A stretch of 28,659 nt of DNA from assembly GCA_023261465.1 (NCBI GenBank), contig JAHFOW010000005.1, positions 1-28,659 of the forward strand, read 5' to 3'. Numbering within the stretch: position 1 is the stretch's first letter; each line of letters starts with the position of its first letter. Source of the DNA: Planctomycetota bacterium (GTDB taxonomy: Bacteria; Planctomycetota; Brocadiia; Brocadiales; Brocadiaceae). This document shows positions 8,268-15,580 of the stretch, in pieces. The translations under genes and the position numbers were made by a program. A model generated the notes under the pieces. It did no database searches. It saw only the letters and a list, made by a program, of their open reading frames with translations, and was not told the origin of the DNA.

Positions 8268-8294
8268 AAAAAAAGCAGGAATATCTCCTGCTTT
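8268..8294 (-). terminator. Rho-independent terminator after ctpA, directly upstream of tsaD
   Basis: On the minus strand there is a perfect 9-bp stem AAAGCAGGA / TCCTGCTTT (8294-8286 and 8280-8272) with a 5-nt loop. The stem runs straight into four further Ts, giving a run of seven Ts in all. It lies 40 nt past the ctpA stop codon and 11 nt before the tsaD ATG. It should end ctpA transcription, or act as an attenuator for tsaD. Confidence 0.8.
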
Positions 8295-8334
8295 CATAAA
8301 CAAGTTACCGAAAAACATTCTTTTATAATTGTTT

Positions 8335-9678
8335 CTACAGAGCAGGTCTTTTTTTTGCGTAGACCTCAATACCTTTTAAGACATCCTTTGCCCTTTCAAG
8401 CTGTATATCTATATAGGCTGGTTTTTCTTTCTCCTGTGAGATAGTCCCCTTTAATACAGCCTCCTTGTCCTTATCTCCGGGTTCGCTCTCCTTTGTATTA
8501 ATATTGGCAGCGGACATATGCTCGTGCAACGCCTTTGTTTCTGTTAACGTGAGCGGAACTTTTATGTCAGGCTCGATGCCCTTCTCGTGGATACAAATTC
8601 CCCTCGGCGTATAATACCTTGCCGTCGTAAGTTTGAGAGCAGCCTTCCCATCTTCCACGGGGATCAGGCTTTGTACAGAACCCTTCCCAAAAGTCCTGAT
8701 GCCTACTAATAATCCCCGCCTGTGGTCTTTGATAGCGCCTGCAACAATCTCAGATGCGCTCGCGCTCCCGTTGTTGACCAGGACAGCTATCGGGAAATTG
8801 GGGTATGTTCCTTTCTTGTGCGCCTGATATACATAATTCTGCGTTTTATCCCTTCCCTTGGTAGAAACGATGACGCCCTTATCCAGAAACTTATCTACCA
8901 TCTCAACAGCAACATTCAACAACCCGCCCGGATTAAAACGTAAGTCCAGGATAAGACCTTGCATACCTTTTTTCATCATAGTTTGAATGGCATCATCCAT
9001 GTCCTTTACGGTATTTTCCTGGAAATTGGTTACGGCAAGATACCCTATCTTGTATTCATTATCAACCATGTGCGCTCCCCGAATGCTGTTGACATGAATT
9101 TTTGCCCGTTCAATCGTAATATCAACCGGGTTTATATCGCCTTCATGGACAACGGTCAGGGTGATTTTTGTTCCGATCTTTCCCCGAAGCTTTTTTATCG
9201 CCTCTCTGATACTCATGTTTTCAGTAGAATCACCGTCAATCTTGATAATCCGGTCGCCTACCAGTATTCCAGCCTTAAAGGCGGGGGAATCAACAATCGG
9301 TGTAATTACTGTTAACAGTCCTTCCTTTACAATGACTTCAATGCCCAGTCCTTCAAACTCGCCTTCAGTTTCAACTTTCAGGTCTTCTAATTCTTCAGGG
9401 CTAAAGTACTGGCTATATGGATCGAGTCCGGAAAGCATGCCACGGTAAGCATTCGTAAGAATTGTGTCCAGTTTTATTTCATCAACGTATTTATCCTGTA
9501 CTTCCTTTAAGACCCTTACAAATTCTTCGAATTCCTCGTATATTTTTTCTCTGGATTGATCGGCGCCTTCTTTTGGCTGAATTAACAGAGGGGCTTCGGG
9601 AGATTTCTCCTGTCCGAGAACAACAGCGCTTATTGATATAAAGACTATTGAGAGAAAAAAACGTATGATGCTTTTCAT
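8335..9678 (-). CDS. ctpA: Carboxyl-terminal processing protease (S41 family, CtpA)
   Basis: This is a 447-residue periplasmic serine protease that trims or degrades proteins from their C-termini. It has a signal peptide at residues 1-22 (hydrophobic 5-20, VLG cut site). A helical N-domain follows (40-100, with GLDPYSQYFSPEE). The PDZ domain is at about 105-190 (GLGIEVIVKEGLLTV, SPAFKAGILVGDRIIKIDG). The S41 protease core is at 205-375, with LILDLRFNPGG, VNNGSASASEIVAGA and TFGKGSVQSL. Spacing points to Ser307 and Lys332 as the catalytic dyad, 25 residues apart as in E. coli Prc. A charged C-terminal tail follows (about 395-430). The start overlaps the transketolase stop as ATGA, so the two are translationally coupled. 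A terminator follows the gene. Confidence 0.94.
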   Translation of the reverse strand: MKSIIRFFLSIVFISISAVVLGQEKSPEAPLLIQPKEGADQSREKIYEEFEEFVRVLKEVQDKYVDEIKLDTILTNAYRGMLSGLDPYSQYFSPEELEDLKVETEGEFEGLGIEVIVKEGLLTVITPIVDSPAFKAGILVGDRIIKIDGDSTENMSIREAIKKLRGKIGTKITLTVVHEGDINPVDITIERAKIHVNSIRGAHMVDNEYKIGYLAVTNFQENTVKDMDDAIQTMMKKGMQGLILDLRFNPGGLLNVAVEMVDKFLDKGVIVSTKGRDKTQNYVYQAHKKGTYPNFPIAVLVNNGSASASEIVAGAIKDHRRGLLVGIRTFGKGSVQSLIPVEDGKAALKLTTARYYTPRGICIHEKGIEPDIKVPLTLTETKALHEHMSAANINTKESEPGDKDKEAVLKGTISQEKEKPAYIDIQLERAKDVLKGIEVYAKKRPAL

Positions 9679-10619
9679 TTTTTCTTACGTTCAAGAACAC
9701 GCCGTGCTGCAAGAACTATATCTTCCGCTAAGAGATGATATTCTTTAAAGAGGATATCGGGTTCACCCGATTGGCCAAAGCGGTTATCAATACCAATCAT
9801 TTCAATAGGCACAGGATGCGCCTGTGCAAGCACCGACGCTACGGCGCTCCCTAATCCTCCGTCCAGCACATGCTGCTCTGCCGTTACTACGGCGTTTACC
9901 TGTCGGGCAACGTTCACAAGGGTTTCCCGGTCTATTGGCTTTATAGTATGTGTATTAACTACCGTAGCCTCGATTCCATCCTTTGCAAGTATGCCGGCCG
10001 CAGTAAGTGAATTTGCAACCAATGCCCCGCATGCGACAATTGCCAAATCCTTTCCCGTTCTGAGGATACTCGCCTTCCCAATGGTATATGGCTCTTCCTT
10101 TTTGGTAATAACGGGAACTGCCGCCCTTCCCAGACGAACATAGACGGGTCCTTTATAGGCTGCCACCGCAAAAATAACCTTCCTCGTCTCAACGGCGTCG
10201 CATGGCTCAATAACCGTCATTGTTGGGATCGTCTTCATGAGTGAAATATCTTCGATACACTGGTGAGACGCCCCATCGGGTCCAACGGATACCCCGCTGT
10301 GCGTTGCAACAATCTTCACGTTGAGACCACTATAACAGACCGTGTTTCTAATCTGTTCCCAGGCCCGGCCTGTCGCAAAGATACTAAAGCTGCTCACAAA
10401 GGCAATCTTGCCGCATGTTGCTAGCCCGGCAGCCGTATTCATCATATTAGCCTCGGCCACACCCATGTTAAAAAACCTGTCCGGGAATTTCTTGCCAAAC
10501 TTTGCTGTCGTTGTAGACTTTGACAGGTCTGCATCGAGTACTACAATATCCTTGTTTTTTTCGCCGAGTTCCACCAGTGCGTCACCATATGCCTGACGCG
10601 TAGCTATCATTTCAGTCAT
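9675..10619 (-). CDS. Transketolase, C-terminal subunit
   Basis: This is a 314-residue half-transketolase with the pyrimidine-binding and C-terminal domains. It pairs with the N-terminal half encoded just upstream to transfer two-carbon ketol units in the pentose phosphate pathway. Evidence: MIATRQAYGDAL, VLDADLSKST, RFFNMGVAEANMMNTAAGLA (the Glu that activates TPP), SFSIFATGRAWEQIR, HSGVSVGPDGASHQ, and a C-terminal domain with VVTAEQHVLDGGLGSAVA and GIDNRFGQSGEP. I chose the ATG at 10619 because GGAAGAG sits 5-6 nt before it. A longer frame to 10667 would add 16 residues with no homology and run into repeat DNA. The gene is 147 nt from its partner and overlaps ctpA by 4 nt. The pair could also be read as DXS-like, but length and motifs fit split transketolase. 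Confidence 0.92.
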   Translation of the reverse strand: MTEMIATRQAYGDALVELGEKNKDIVVLDADLSKSTTTAKFGKKFPDRFFNMGVAEANMMNTAAGLATCGKIAFVSSFSIFATGRAWEQIRNTVCYSGLNVKIVATHSGVSVGPDGASHQCIEDISLMKTIPTMTVIEPCDAVETRKVIFAVAAYKGPVYVRLGRAAVPVITKKEEPYTIGKASILRTGKDLAIVACGALVANSLTAAGILAKDGIEATVVNTHTIKPIDRETLVNVARQVNAVVTAEQHVLDGGLGSAVASVLAQAHPVPIEMIGIDNRFGQSGEPDILFKEYHLLAEDIVLAARRVLERKKK

Positions 10620-10650
10620 TTTTACTCTTCCGTTATTTTTAACATGAAAG

Positions 10651-10756
10651 TTTACCGCAGAGAACACTGAGGTCTTAAAGGTTTTTAGAGAGTCACAATA
10701 ATTATATATATGCTTTAACTTTGTCTACTTTGTGCTCTCCGCACCCTTTGCGGTGA
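10651..10756. repeat. Inverted-repeat element between the two transketolase genes
   Basis: The left end, TTTACCGCAGAGAACACTGA (from 10651), and the right end at 10728-10756 (CTTTGTGCTCTCCGCA followed by CCTTTGCGGTGAA) read as inverted copies of a family like ACCGCAGAGGACGCAGAG. They enclose an AT-rich centre with ATTATATATATG. The core arms ACCGCA/TGCGGT are perfect. A third, shorter relative occurs near 28024-28045. This is probably a non-autonomous mobile or REP-like unit. It splits an otherwise compact operon. Confidence 0.55.
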
Positions 10757-10766
10757 ATTGTTATCT

Positions 10767-11594
10767 TTACTTTAATTCAGCCAGCGCCCGTTCGGCCTCT
10801 TCTTTTGTAGGCGCCTTTCCATGCCAGTCCACCTGATTTTCCATAAAAGAAACACCTTTTCCCTTGACCGTCTTTGCTACAATAACAGTCGGTCGTCCTT
10901 TTACTGCCTCCGCCTCGTTATAGGCAGCCAGGATAGCGGGAAAATCGTGGCCATTCGTTTCAATGACATGCCAGCCAAAACCGCGCCATTTATCAGGAAT
11001 CGGATGAGAAGACATAACTTCATGGATAAACCCATCGATCTGCAATCCATTCTGATCAATAATGGCGCACAAATTATCTGCGTTATAATGGCTCGCCGCC
11101 ATAGCAGCCTCCCACACCTGACCTTCTTCAATTTCGCCATCGCCCAGCATGACGTAAGTACGGTAATCTTTATTGTCCAATTTTGCCGCCAGGGAAATTC
11201 CCAATCCTACAGAGAGCCCTTGTCCCAATGAACCGCCGGATATCTCAATTCCAGGCGTTGTTTTCATACATGGATGGCCCTGAAGCATACTTCCAAATTG
11301 CCGGAGTGTATCAAGTTTGTCTATACCAAAATACCCCGTCTCTGCAAGGGCGGCATACAGCGCAGGACAGGCGTGGCCTTTTGACATGATAAACCTGTCC
11401 CTGTCAGGCCATGCGGGCTGACGTGGATTGTGACGCAATTTACTGTAAAAAAGCGCTACCAGTAAATCGACCGTTGATAACGAACTACCGGGATGGCCGG
11501 ATCCCGCCTTGACAAGCATCCTGATAACATGTCTTCGGATTACCTTTGAGCGATCTTCTAACGATTTTATATCTAAATTCTGCAAATTTCCCAT
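10767..11594 (-). CDS. Transketolase, N-terminal subunit
   Basis: This is a 275-residue TPP-binding half of transketolase. Motifs: RMLVKAGSGHPGSSLSTVDLL (24-44), DRFIMSKGHACPALYAAL, GSMLQGHPCMKTTPGIEISGGSLGQGLSVG, and the TPP/Mg signature GDGEIEEGQVWEAAMAASHYNADNLCAIIDQNGLQIDG. The C-terminal part (HDFPAILAAYNEAEAVKGRPTVIVAKTVKGKGVSFMEN) is standard. It works as a heteromer with the C-terminal subunit encoded downstream. Split transketolases are common in archaea, Clostridia and many deep-branching bacteria. The ATG at 11594 has only a weak upstream SD. No clear promoter could be picked, although AT-rich TATATTAT sequence lies about 50 nt upstream. It is the first gene of the minus-strand run. 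Confidence 0.93.
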   Translation of the reverse strand: MGNLQNLDIKSLEDRSKVIRRHVIRMLVKAGSGHPGSSLSTVDLLVALFYSKLRHNPRQPAWPDRDRFIMSKGHACPALYAALAETGYFGIDKLDTLRQFGSMLQGHPCMKTTPGIEISGGSLGQGLSVGLGISLAAKLDNKDYRTYVMLGDGEIEEGQVWEAAMAASHYNADNLCAIIDQNGLQIDGFIHEVMSSHPIPDKWRGFGWHVIETNGHDFPAILAAYNEAEAVKGRPTVIVAKTVKGKGVSFMENQVDWHGKAPTKEEAERALAELK

Positions 11595-11772
11595 ATTAAG
11601 TGAATACCAAAAATAAAAATTCCGCGCCCCTCATATAATATAAAATGGACATTCTTACGTGTGTTATCTCGTCTAAACAAGGAAGTGTTGGTAAAAGGCA
11701 GGAATGTAAATATTCAATGGGCAGTTACCCATGCTGAAGCAATCGGCATTTATGAATTTCATTGGAAAAAAG

Positions 11773-11848
11773 TGGTGGGCAGAGCCGGGATCGAACCGGC
11801 GACACCAGGATTTTCAGTCCTGTGCTCTACCAACTGAGCTATCTGCCC
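11773..11848 (-). tRNA. tRNA-Phe (GAA anticodon)
   Basis: This 76-nt cloverleaf lies on the minus strand. The acceptor stem GGGCAGA pairs with TCTGCCC, with discriminator A and an encoded CCA end. The D arm is GCTCAGTTGGTAGAGC. The anticodon stem CAGGA/TCCTG holds the loop CTGAAAA, giving anticodon GAA. The T arm has the invariant GGTTCGATCC. A run of six Ts follows the CCA after one base. A near-consensus sigma70 promoter precedes it. Confidence 0.98.
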
Positions 11849-11896
11849 CTTTAATACCCCTTGTGAAACAACCACAGAACATTATAAAACTAAATT

Positions 11897-11925
11897 ATTA
11901 TAGAAATGAAGGAAGTGCAAGTCAA
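11897..11925 (-). promoter_or_regulatory. Sigma70 promoter for tRNA-Phe
   Basis: On the minus strand, TTGACT (11925-11920) is separated by exactly 17 nt from TATAAT (11902-11897). This is near-perfect -35/-10 consensus. Transcription would start around 11890, about 40 nt before the mature tRNA 5' end. Confidence 0.85.
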
Positions 11926-12121
11926 GGGTTTTTTAAGCAAGCTCGGTCACTATCTGACATGAAACTCTTTGATACCTGCTCAACAATTTACTTTATAGAT
12001 TTAAACGTATAAGTATAATACAGTATATGACGATTTATTTACAATTTTTACCCCTCTGAAAGTAAATCTGTTGAGCAATGAATATCACCTTATGCTTTAT
12101 AATTATCTGAATCTTACGTGT

Positions 12122-13276
12122 ATGAAATGTTACCTGTTTTTATTTCTCACACTCTTTTTCCCTGTATACGCTTGTTTTGCAGAAAACGAGCCGGATAAGA
12201 CTCCTCACGGCACAACAGATTTCAATACCATCAAAACCGGAGAAGCAATCCCGGCGCCGGAGGATTATAATTTTAATGTTGCATCTGTTCCTCTGGAAGA
12301 TGAAGCGTGGAAAAAATTTGAATTTCATGGATTTTTCGAGGTAACATCGCCCCTTCACGGACGGGACGATGAATCCCAGCAACCATCGTCAAATTTCCTG
12401 GAGGAAAACGAGCTTACTTTCTGGCTGGGCAAACAGATAACGAGAAAACTGGCCTTTGATTCAGAAGTAGAAATTACCAAAGGATTGCAAAAATATGCAT
12501 TGGAAAAATGTGAATTTGATTATGAAATCCTGGAGAAGAAGCTCCTCGTATTTCGCGCAGGAAAATTTAAATATCCCCTGGGCATCGAGAGGTTCGTCGA
12601 AGACGGTCCGCTTAACAAATTAATAGACCGCCCATTTCCCTCAATTCGAATTGTTCCCGGAACATATTCAGATATTGGCATCATGCTCCTGGGAACCATA
12701 CCCTTTCCTGCCGATACAAAATTGAAATACGAAATAGCATTGTCAAACGGCCTGGAAGGGCCGGAACCGAAAGATGTGCAGCAACTCTGGGATAATAACA
12801 GCAACAAGGCCATTGGCGGCAGGATCGGATATGAGTTTTTACCAGGACTGGAAATGGGAAGTTCATATTCACGAGGAACGCACGATAAAGACAATGAAGA
12901 GTATATCGACTTCATGGGCGCTGATATTCAATTAAAAAAGGACAATCTGGAAATACGCGGTGAATATATCGTCAGCAATGTTGAACAAGCATCAGCGAAA
13001 GGAGGAGATTACCAAAGGAATGGTTACTATCTCCAGACATCATACAGATATCCATTTAATTTAAATTACTTACGATATCTGGAGGGAGTGCTTCGTTTTG
13101 ATTCCATAGACCCGAACAGCGCTATAACCGAAAGCAATGAGACAGACAGGGTCTCATTTGGACTCAACTATTTCCCTACGGAACATCTGGAATTTAAGTT
13201 AGAACATGAAGTTGAGAATGAACCTGGTGTGGGAACACATGGAAAATCATTCGTCCAGGCTATATTTCGATGGTAA
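12122..13276 (+). CDS. Outer-membrane beta-barrel porin, phosphate-selective OprO/OprP-like
   Basis: The product is 384 residues from the ATG chosen here. That start puts a clean signal peptide (MKCYLFLFLTLFFPVYACFA) at the N-terminus. A longer frame from a TTG at 12071 adds 17 residues before it without an SD. After an acidic linker, the mature protein shows alternating amphipathic beta-strands: FHGFFEVTSPLHG, NELTFWLGKQITRKLAFDSEVEI, LLVFRAGKFKYPLGIERF, SIRIVPGTYSDIGIMLLG. The C-terminus FVQAIFRW ends in an aromatic residue, as required for BAM recognition. The G(K)FK(Y)PLG strand and the RxVPGTYSDIGI segment resemble the Porin_O_P family. Function is presumably uptake of an anion or another small solute. 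It is a single gene, divergent from the tRNA and upstream of the signalling block. Substrate preference cannot be read from sequence. Confidence 0.75.
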   Translation: MKCYLFLFLTLFFPVYACFAENEPDKTPHGTTDFNTIKTGEAIPAPEDYNFNVASVPLEDEAWKKFEFHGFFEVTSPLHGRDDESQQPSSNFLEENELTFWLGKQITRKLAFDSEVEITKGLQKYALEKCEFDYEILEKKLLVFRAGKFKYPLGIERFVEDGPLNKLIDRPFPSIRIVPGTYSDIGIMLLGTIPFPADTKLKYEIALSNGLEGPEPKDVQQLWDNNSNKAIGGRIGYEFLPGLEMGSSYSRGTHDKDNEEYIDFMGADIQLKKDNLEIRGEYIVSNVEQASAKGGDYQRNGYYLQTSYRYPFNLNYLRYLEGVLRFDSIDPNSAITESNETDRVSFGLNYFPTEHLEFKLEHEVENEPGVGTHGKSFVQAIFRW

Positions 13277-13361
13277 AGACCTCATGATTTAGATAATCTT
13301 AACACATTGATTTTGTCTTTACATGCATTCATAAATACTGTACATTAATAACCAAATACTA

Positions 13362-13456
13362 TTGAAACACCTTACGAAAGATGGCAACCCAACCGAAGGA
13401 GAAATCACCAGTAGTTTGATATTGTTTCATGGAAGAAAGGCCGTGCTTATTACAGT
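13362..13456 (+). pseudogene. Remnant of a PAS domain, frameshifted against the following GGDEF gene
   Basis: In frame 3, from 13362, the translation reads KHLTKDGNPTEGEITSSLI followed by LFHGRKAVLITV. This is the C-terminal half of a PAS domain, normally HRxKDGxxxxxEITSxxxxFxGRKAVLxVVxDIT. The matching end, VHNITLQKQMAEALRKSDARF, continues in frame 2 inside the next gene. One missing base near 13452-13457 would rejoin them. Upstream there is an in-frame stop at 13332 and the N-terminal half of the domain is absent, so the 5' part has been lost. This is either a genuine truncation or, for the frameshift alone, a sequencing error. Confidence 0.65.
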
Positions 13457-15436
13457 ATGGTACATAATATCACCCTGCAAAAACAAATGGCGGAGGCGCT
13501 CAGAAAAAGCGATGCCCGTTTCATCAATATACAGCGAATCGCCCATGTTGGGAGTTGGGAATGGGACATTGTAAAAAACAAAATCCAGTGGTCTGATGAA
13601 ATCTATCGTATCTTTGGTTTAACCTCCCTGCAACTCGGCGCCACCTTTGAGTCATTCCTCAATTCCATTCACCCTTCCGATAGAGAATTGGTAAAGAATT
13701 CAATCCATGAAGCGTTGTATCAAAAAAAACCTTATTGCCTTGATTTCCGTATTGTTCAGCCAAATACATCTACACGTTACATTCATACCCAGGCCGAAGT
13801 CATTTATGATAATAACAACCATGCAATTGAGATGAATGGAACGAGTCAGGATATCACGTACCGCAAAACGATAGAACAACGACTGTGCATCCAATATACA
13901 ACAACGCGCATACTGGCAGAATCGTATACTATTGAGGAGGCTGCCAGAAAAATAATCCAGGCCATCTGCGAAGGACTTGAATGGGATTGCGGCGAATTCT
14001 GGACAATAGACAAAAAAACCAATCTCCTTCATTGTACCAATATCTGGCATATGCCATCATTTCAAATACCAGCATTCGGAACAACTGCCCCCACTATTAC
14101 CTTTCCACCAGGTGTTGGACTACCGGGAAGTATCTGGTCAAGCGCCAAACCCATCTGGATTGAAGATGCTGCCCGCGATACACGCTTTTTCCGGTCAGAC
14201 GTCGCACGCAAGGAGGGAGTGCATGGCACCTTTGGTTTCCCTGTTTTAAGCGACGGTGAAATGCTCGGCATCATGAGTTTCTACAGCCGCGAGATAAAGC
14301 AACCGGATGAGGACTTACTCAATGCTATGGGTGCTACGGGAAGACAACTTGGTCAGTTTATAAAACGGAAACTGGCAGAGGAAGCCCTTAATTACAGGAT
14401 AAATTTTGAAAAGACCGTGGCAAAGATTTCTACCCGATTTACCCTTCTTTCAGACTTTAACGATGCAGTTTCTGAAACACTGGCAGATATTGGACATCTG
14501 GGAAGCGCAAGCAGGGCATACCTTTTTCAGTTCAGGGAAAACGGAAAAATCATGGACAACACCCACGAATGGTGTGACACGGGAGTTACGCCCGAAATCC
14601 AGAATCTCCAGAATCTTCCTACCGAAATTGCTCCCTGGTGGATGGCGCACCTGCGTACCGACAAAATAATTCACATTACGGATGTTTCGCAGATGCCTCC
14701 CGATGCGTCTGCAGAGAAACAAATACTTGAAATGCAGAACATCAAATCATTACTGGCACTGCCCGTGTATGTGGAAAAAGAACTCATTGGATTTATTGGT
14801 TTTGACAACGTCATAACCACCGGCACATGGCCTGAAGAAAATATTGATTTGCTCCGTATAACTGCAGAGATACTTGGCAATACCATTGCCCGCAAACGGG
14901 CAATGGAGGTATTAAGACACATCGCCTACCATGACCCCCTCACGAATTTACCGAACCGCATGTTATTCCATGACCGCCTGAAGGTGTCGATTAATCAGGC
15001 AAAACGGAGTAAAAAGGTGGTGGCAGCCATACTCCTTGACCTGGATTCCTTCAAGGTCGTCAATGACTCTTTTGGACATCAAATGGGAGATTCTCTCCTT
15101 AAAGCTGTAGTAAAGAGCCTGACACAGTGTATACGAGAAGGCGATACTATTGCACGCATGGGCGGCGATGAATTTATGCTGGTTCTTTCCGATCTCTCCC
15201 ATGCACAGGACGTCTGCATTATTGCACAAAAAATTCTCACAACGGTTGCGCAGCCATGTGAAATTGAAGGCCATGTAATTCATACCACTGCCAGCATAGG
15301 CATCAGTCTCTTTCCCCTCGATGCGCATGACGCAGACACCCTGATTAAACTGGCAGACGTCGCCATGTATCTTTCCAAAGAACAGGGTAAAAACACCTAT
15401 CGTTTTTACAATCTTGATATGAATACCCACATTTAA
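13457..15436 (+). CDS. PAS-GAF-GAF-GGDEF sensor diguanylate cyclase
   Basis: This 659-residue cytoplasmic protein has no membrane segments. Domains: PAS_3-type PAS at about 20-140 (RIAHVGSWEWDIVKNKIQWSDEIYRIFGL, ending in NGTSQDITYRKTIEQ), a first GAF at about 150-300 (GLPGSIWSSAKPIWIEDAARD), a second GAF at about 325-480 (ENGKIMDNTHEWCD, SLLALPVYVEKELIGFIGFD), and GGDEF at 490-655. The cyclase domain looks active: HDPLTNLPNRMLFHDRL, LDLDSFKVVNDSFGHQMGD and ARMGGDEFMLVLSD. An RxxD inhibitory site (REGD) lies five residues before GGDEF, so product inhibition is expected. There is no EAL domain. It would make c-di-GMP in response to signals bound by PAS and GAF. The ATG has no usable SD and sits at the end of a broken PAS domain, so the original protein was probably longer. 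Confidence 0.9.
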   Translation: MVHNITLQKQMAEALRKSDARFINIQRIAHVGSWEWDIVKNKIQWSDEIYRIFGLTSLQLGATFESFLNSIHPSDRELVKNSIHEALYQKKPYCLDFRIVQPNTSTRYIHTQAEVIYDNNNHAIEMNGTSQDITYRKTIEQRLCIQYTTTRILAESYTIEEAARKIIQAICEGLEWDCGEFWTIDKKTNLLHCTNIWHMPSFQIPAFGTTAPTITFPPGVGLPGSIWSSAKPIWIEDAARDTRFFRSDVARKEGVHGTFGFPVLSDGEMLGIMSFYSREIKQPDEDLLNAMGATGRQLGQFIKRKLAEEALNYRINFEKTVAKISTRFTLLSDFNDAVSETLADIGHLGSASRAYLFQFRENGKIMDNTHEWCDTGVTPEIQNLQNLPTEIAPWWMAHLRTDKIIHITDVSQMPPDASAEKQILEMQNIKSLLALPVYVEKELIGFIGFDNVITTGTWPEENIDLLRITAEILGNTIARKRAMEVLRHIAYHDPLTNLPNRMLFHDRLKVSINQAKRSKKVVAAILLDLDSFKVVNDSFGHQMGDSLLKAVVKSLTQCIREGDTIARMGGDEFMLVLSDLSHAQDVCIIAQKILTTVAQPCEIEGHVIHTTASIGISLFPLDAHDADTLIKLADVAMYLSKEQGKNTYRFYNLDMNTHI

Positions 15437-15580
15437 TTTTATGGTAATTAGGTCACGAATATCGAACGCCGAATAAAGATATGTTGAATAACAAATGTCT
15501 TTTTATGCATAATGCATCATTCGACGTATAATATTCGTTATTTATAAATAATTTGTAACCAGGCAATATGTTTTAACCCT
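15437..15580. other. AT-rich intergenic spacer with palindromes
   Basis: This is a 144-nt non-coding gap between the diguanylate cyclase and histidine kinase genes. It holds the palindrome ATGCATAATGCAT (15505-15517), flanked by loosely inverted copies of a GAATA/ACGCCGAATA-type sequence (about 15458-15490 and 15520-15545). No clear promoter, SD or terminator was identified. Confidence 0.4.

Noticed and set aside
10620..10667. Longer N-terminus for the transketolase C-subunit (start at 10667)
   Set aside because: The extra residues are not conserved, read into the repeat element, and the inner ATG has a good GGAAGAG SD.
11731..12012. Plus-strand open frame reading WWAEPGSNRRHQDFQS
   Set aside because: It is the antisense of the tRNA-Phe gene, a well-known kind of spurious translation, with no SD and no protein homology beyond the tRNA.
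13273..13322. GTAAAGAC ... GTCTTTAC inverted repeat as a terminator after the porin
   Set aside because: The arms are only 8 bp with a 34-nt loop and no T-run, so a stable terminator is unlikely.
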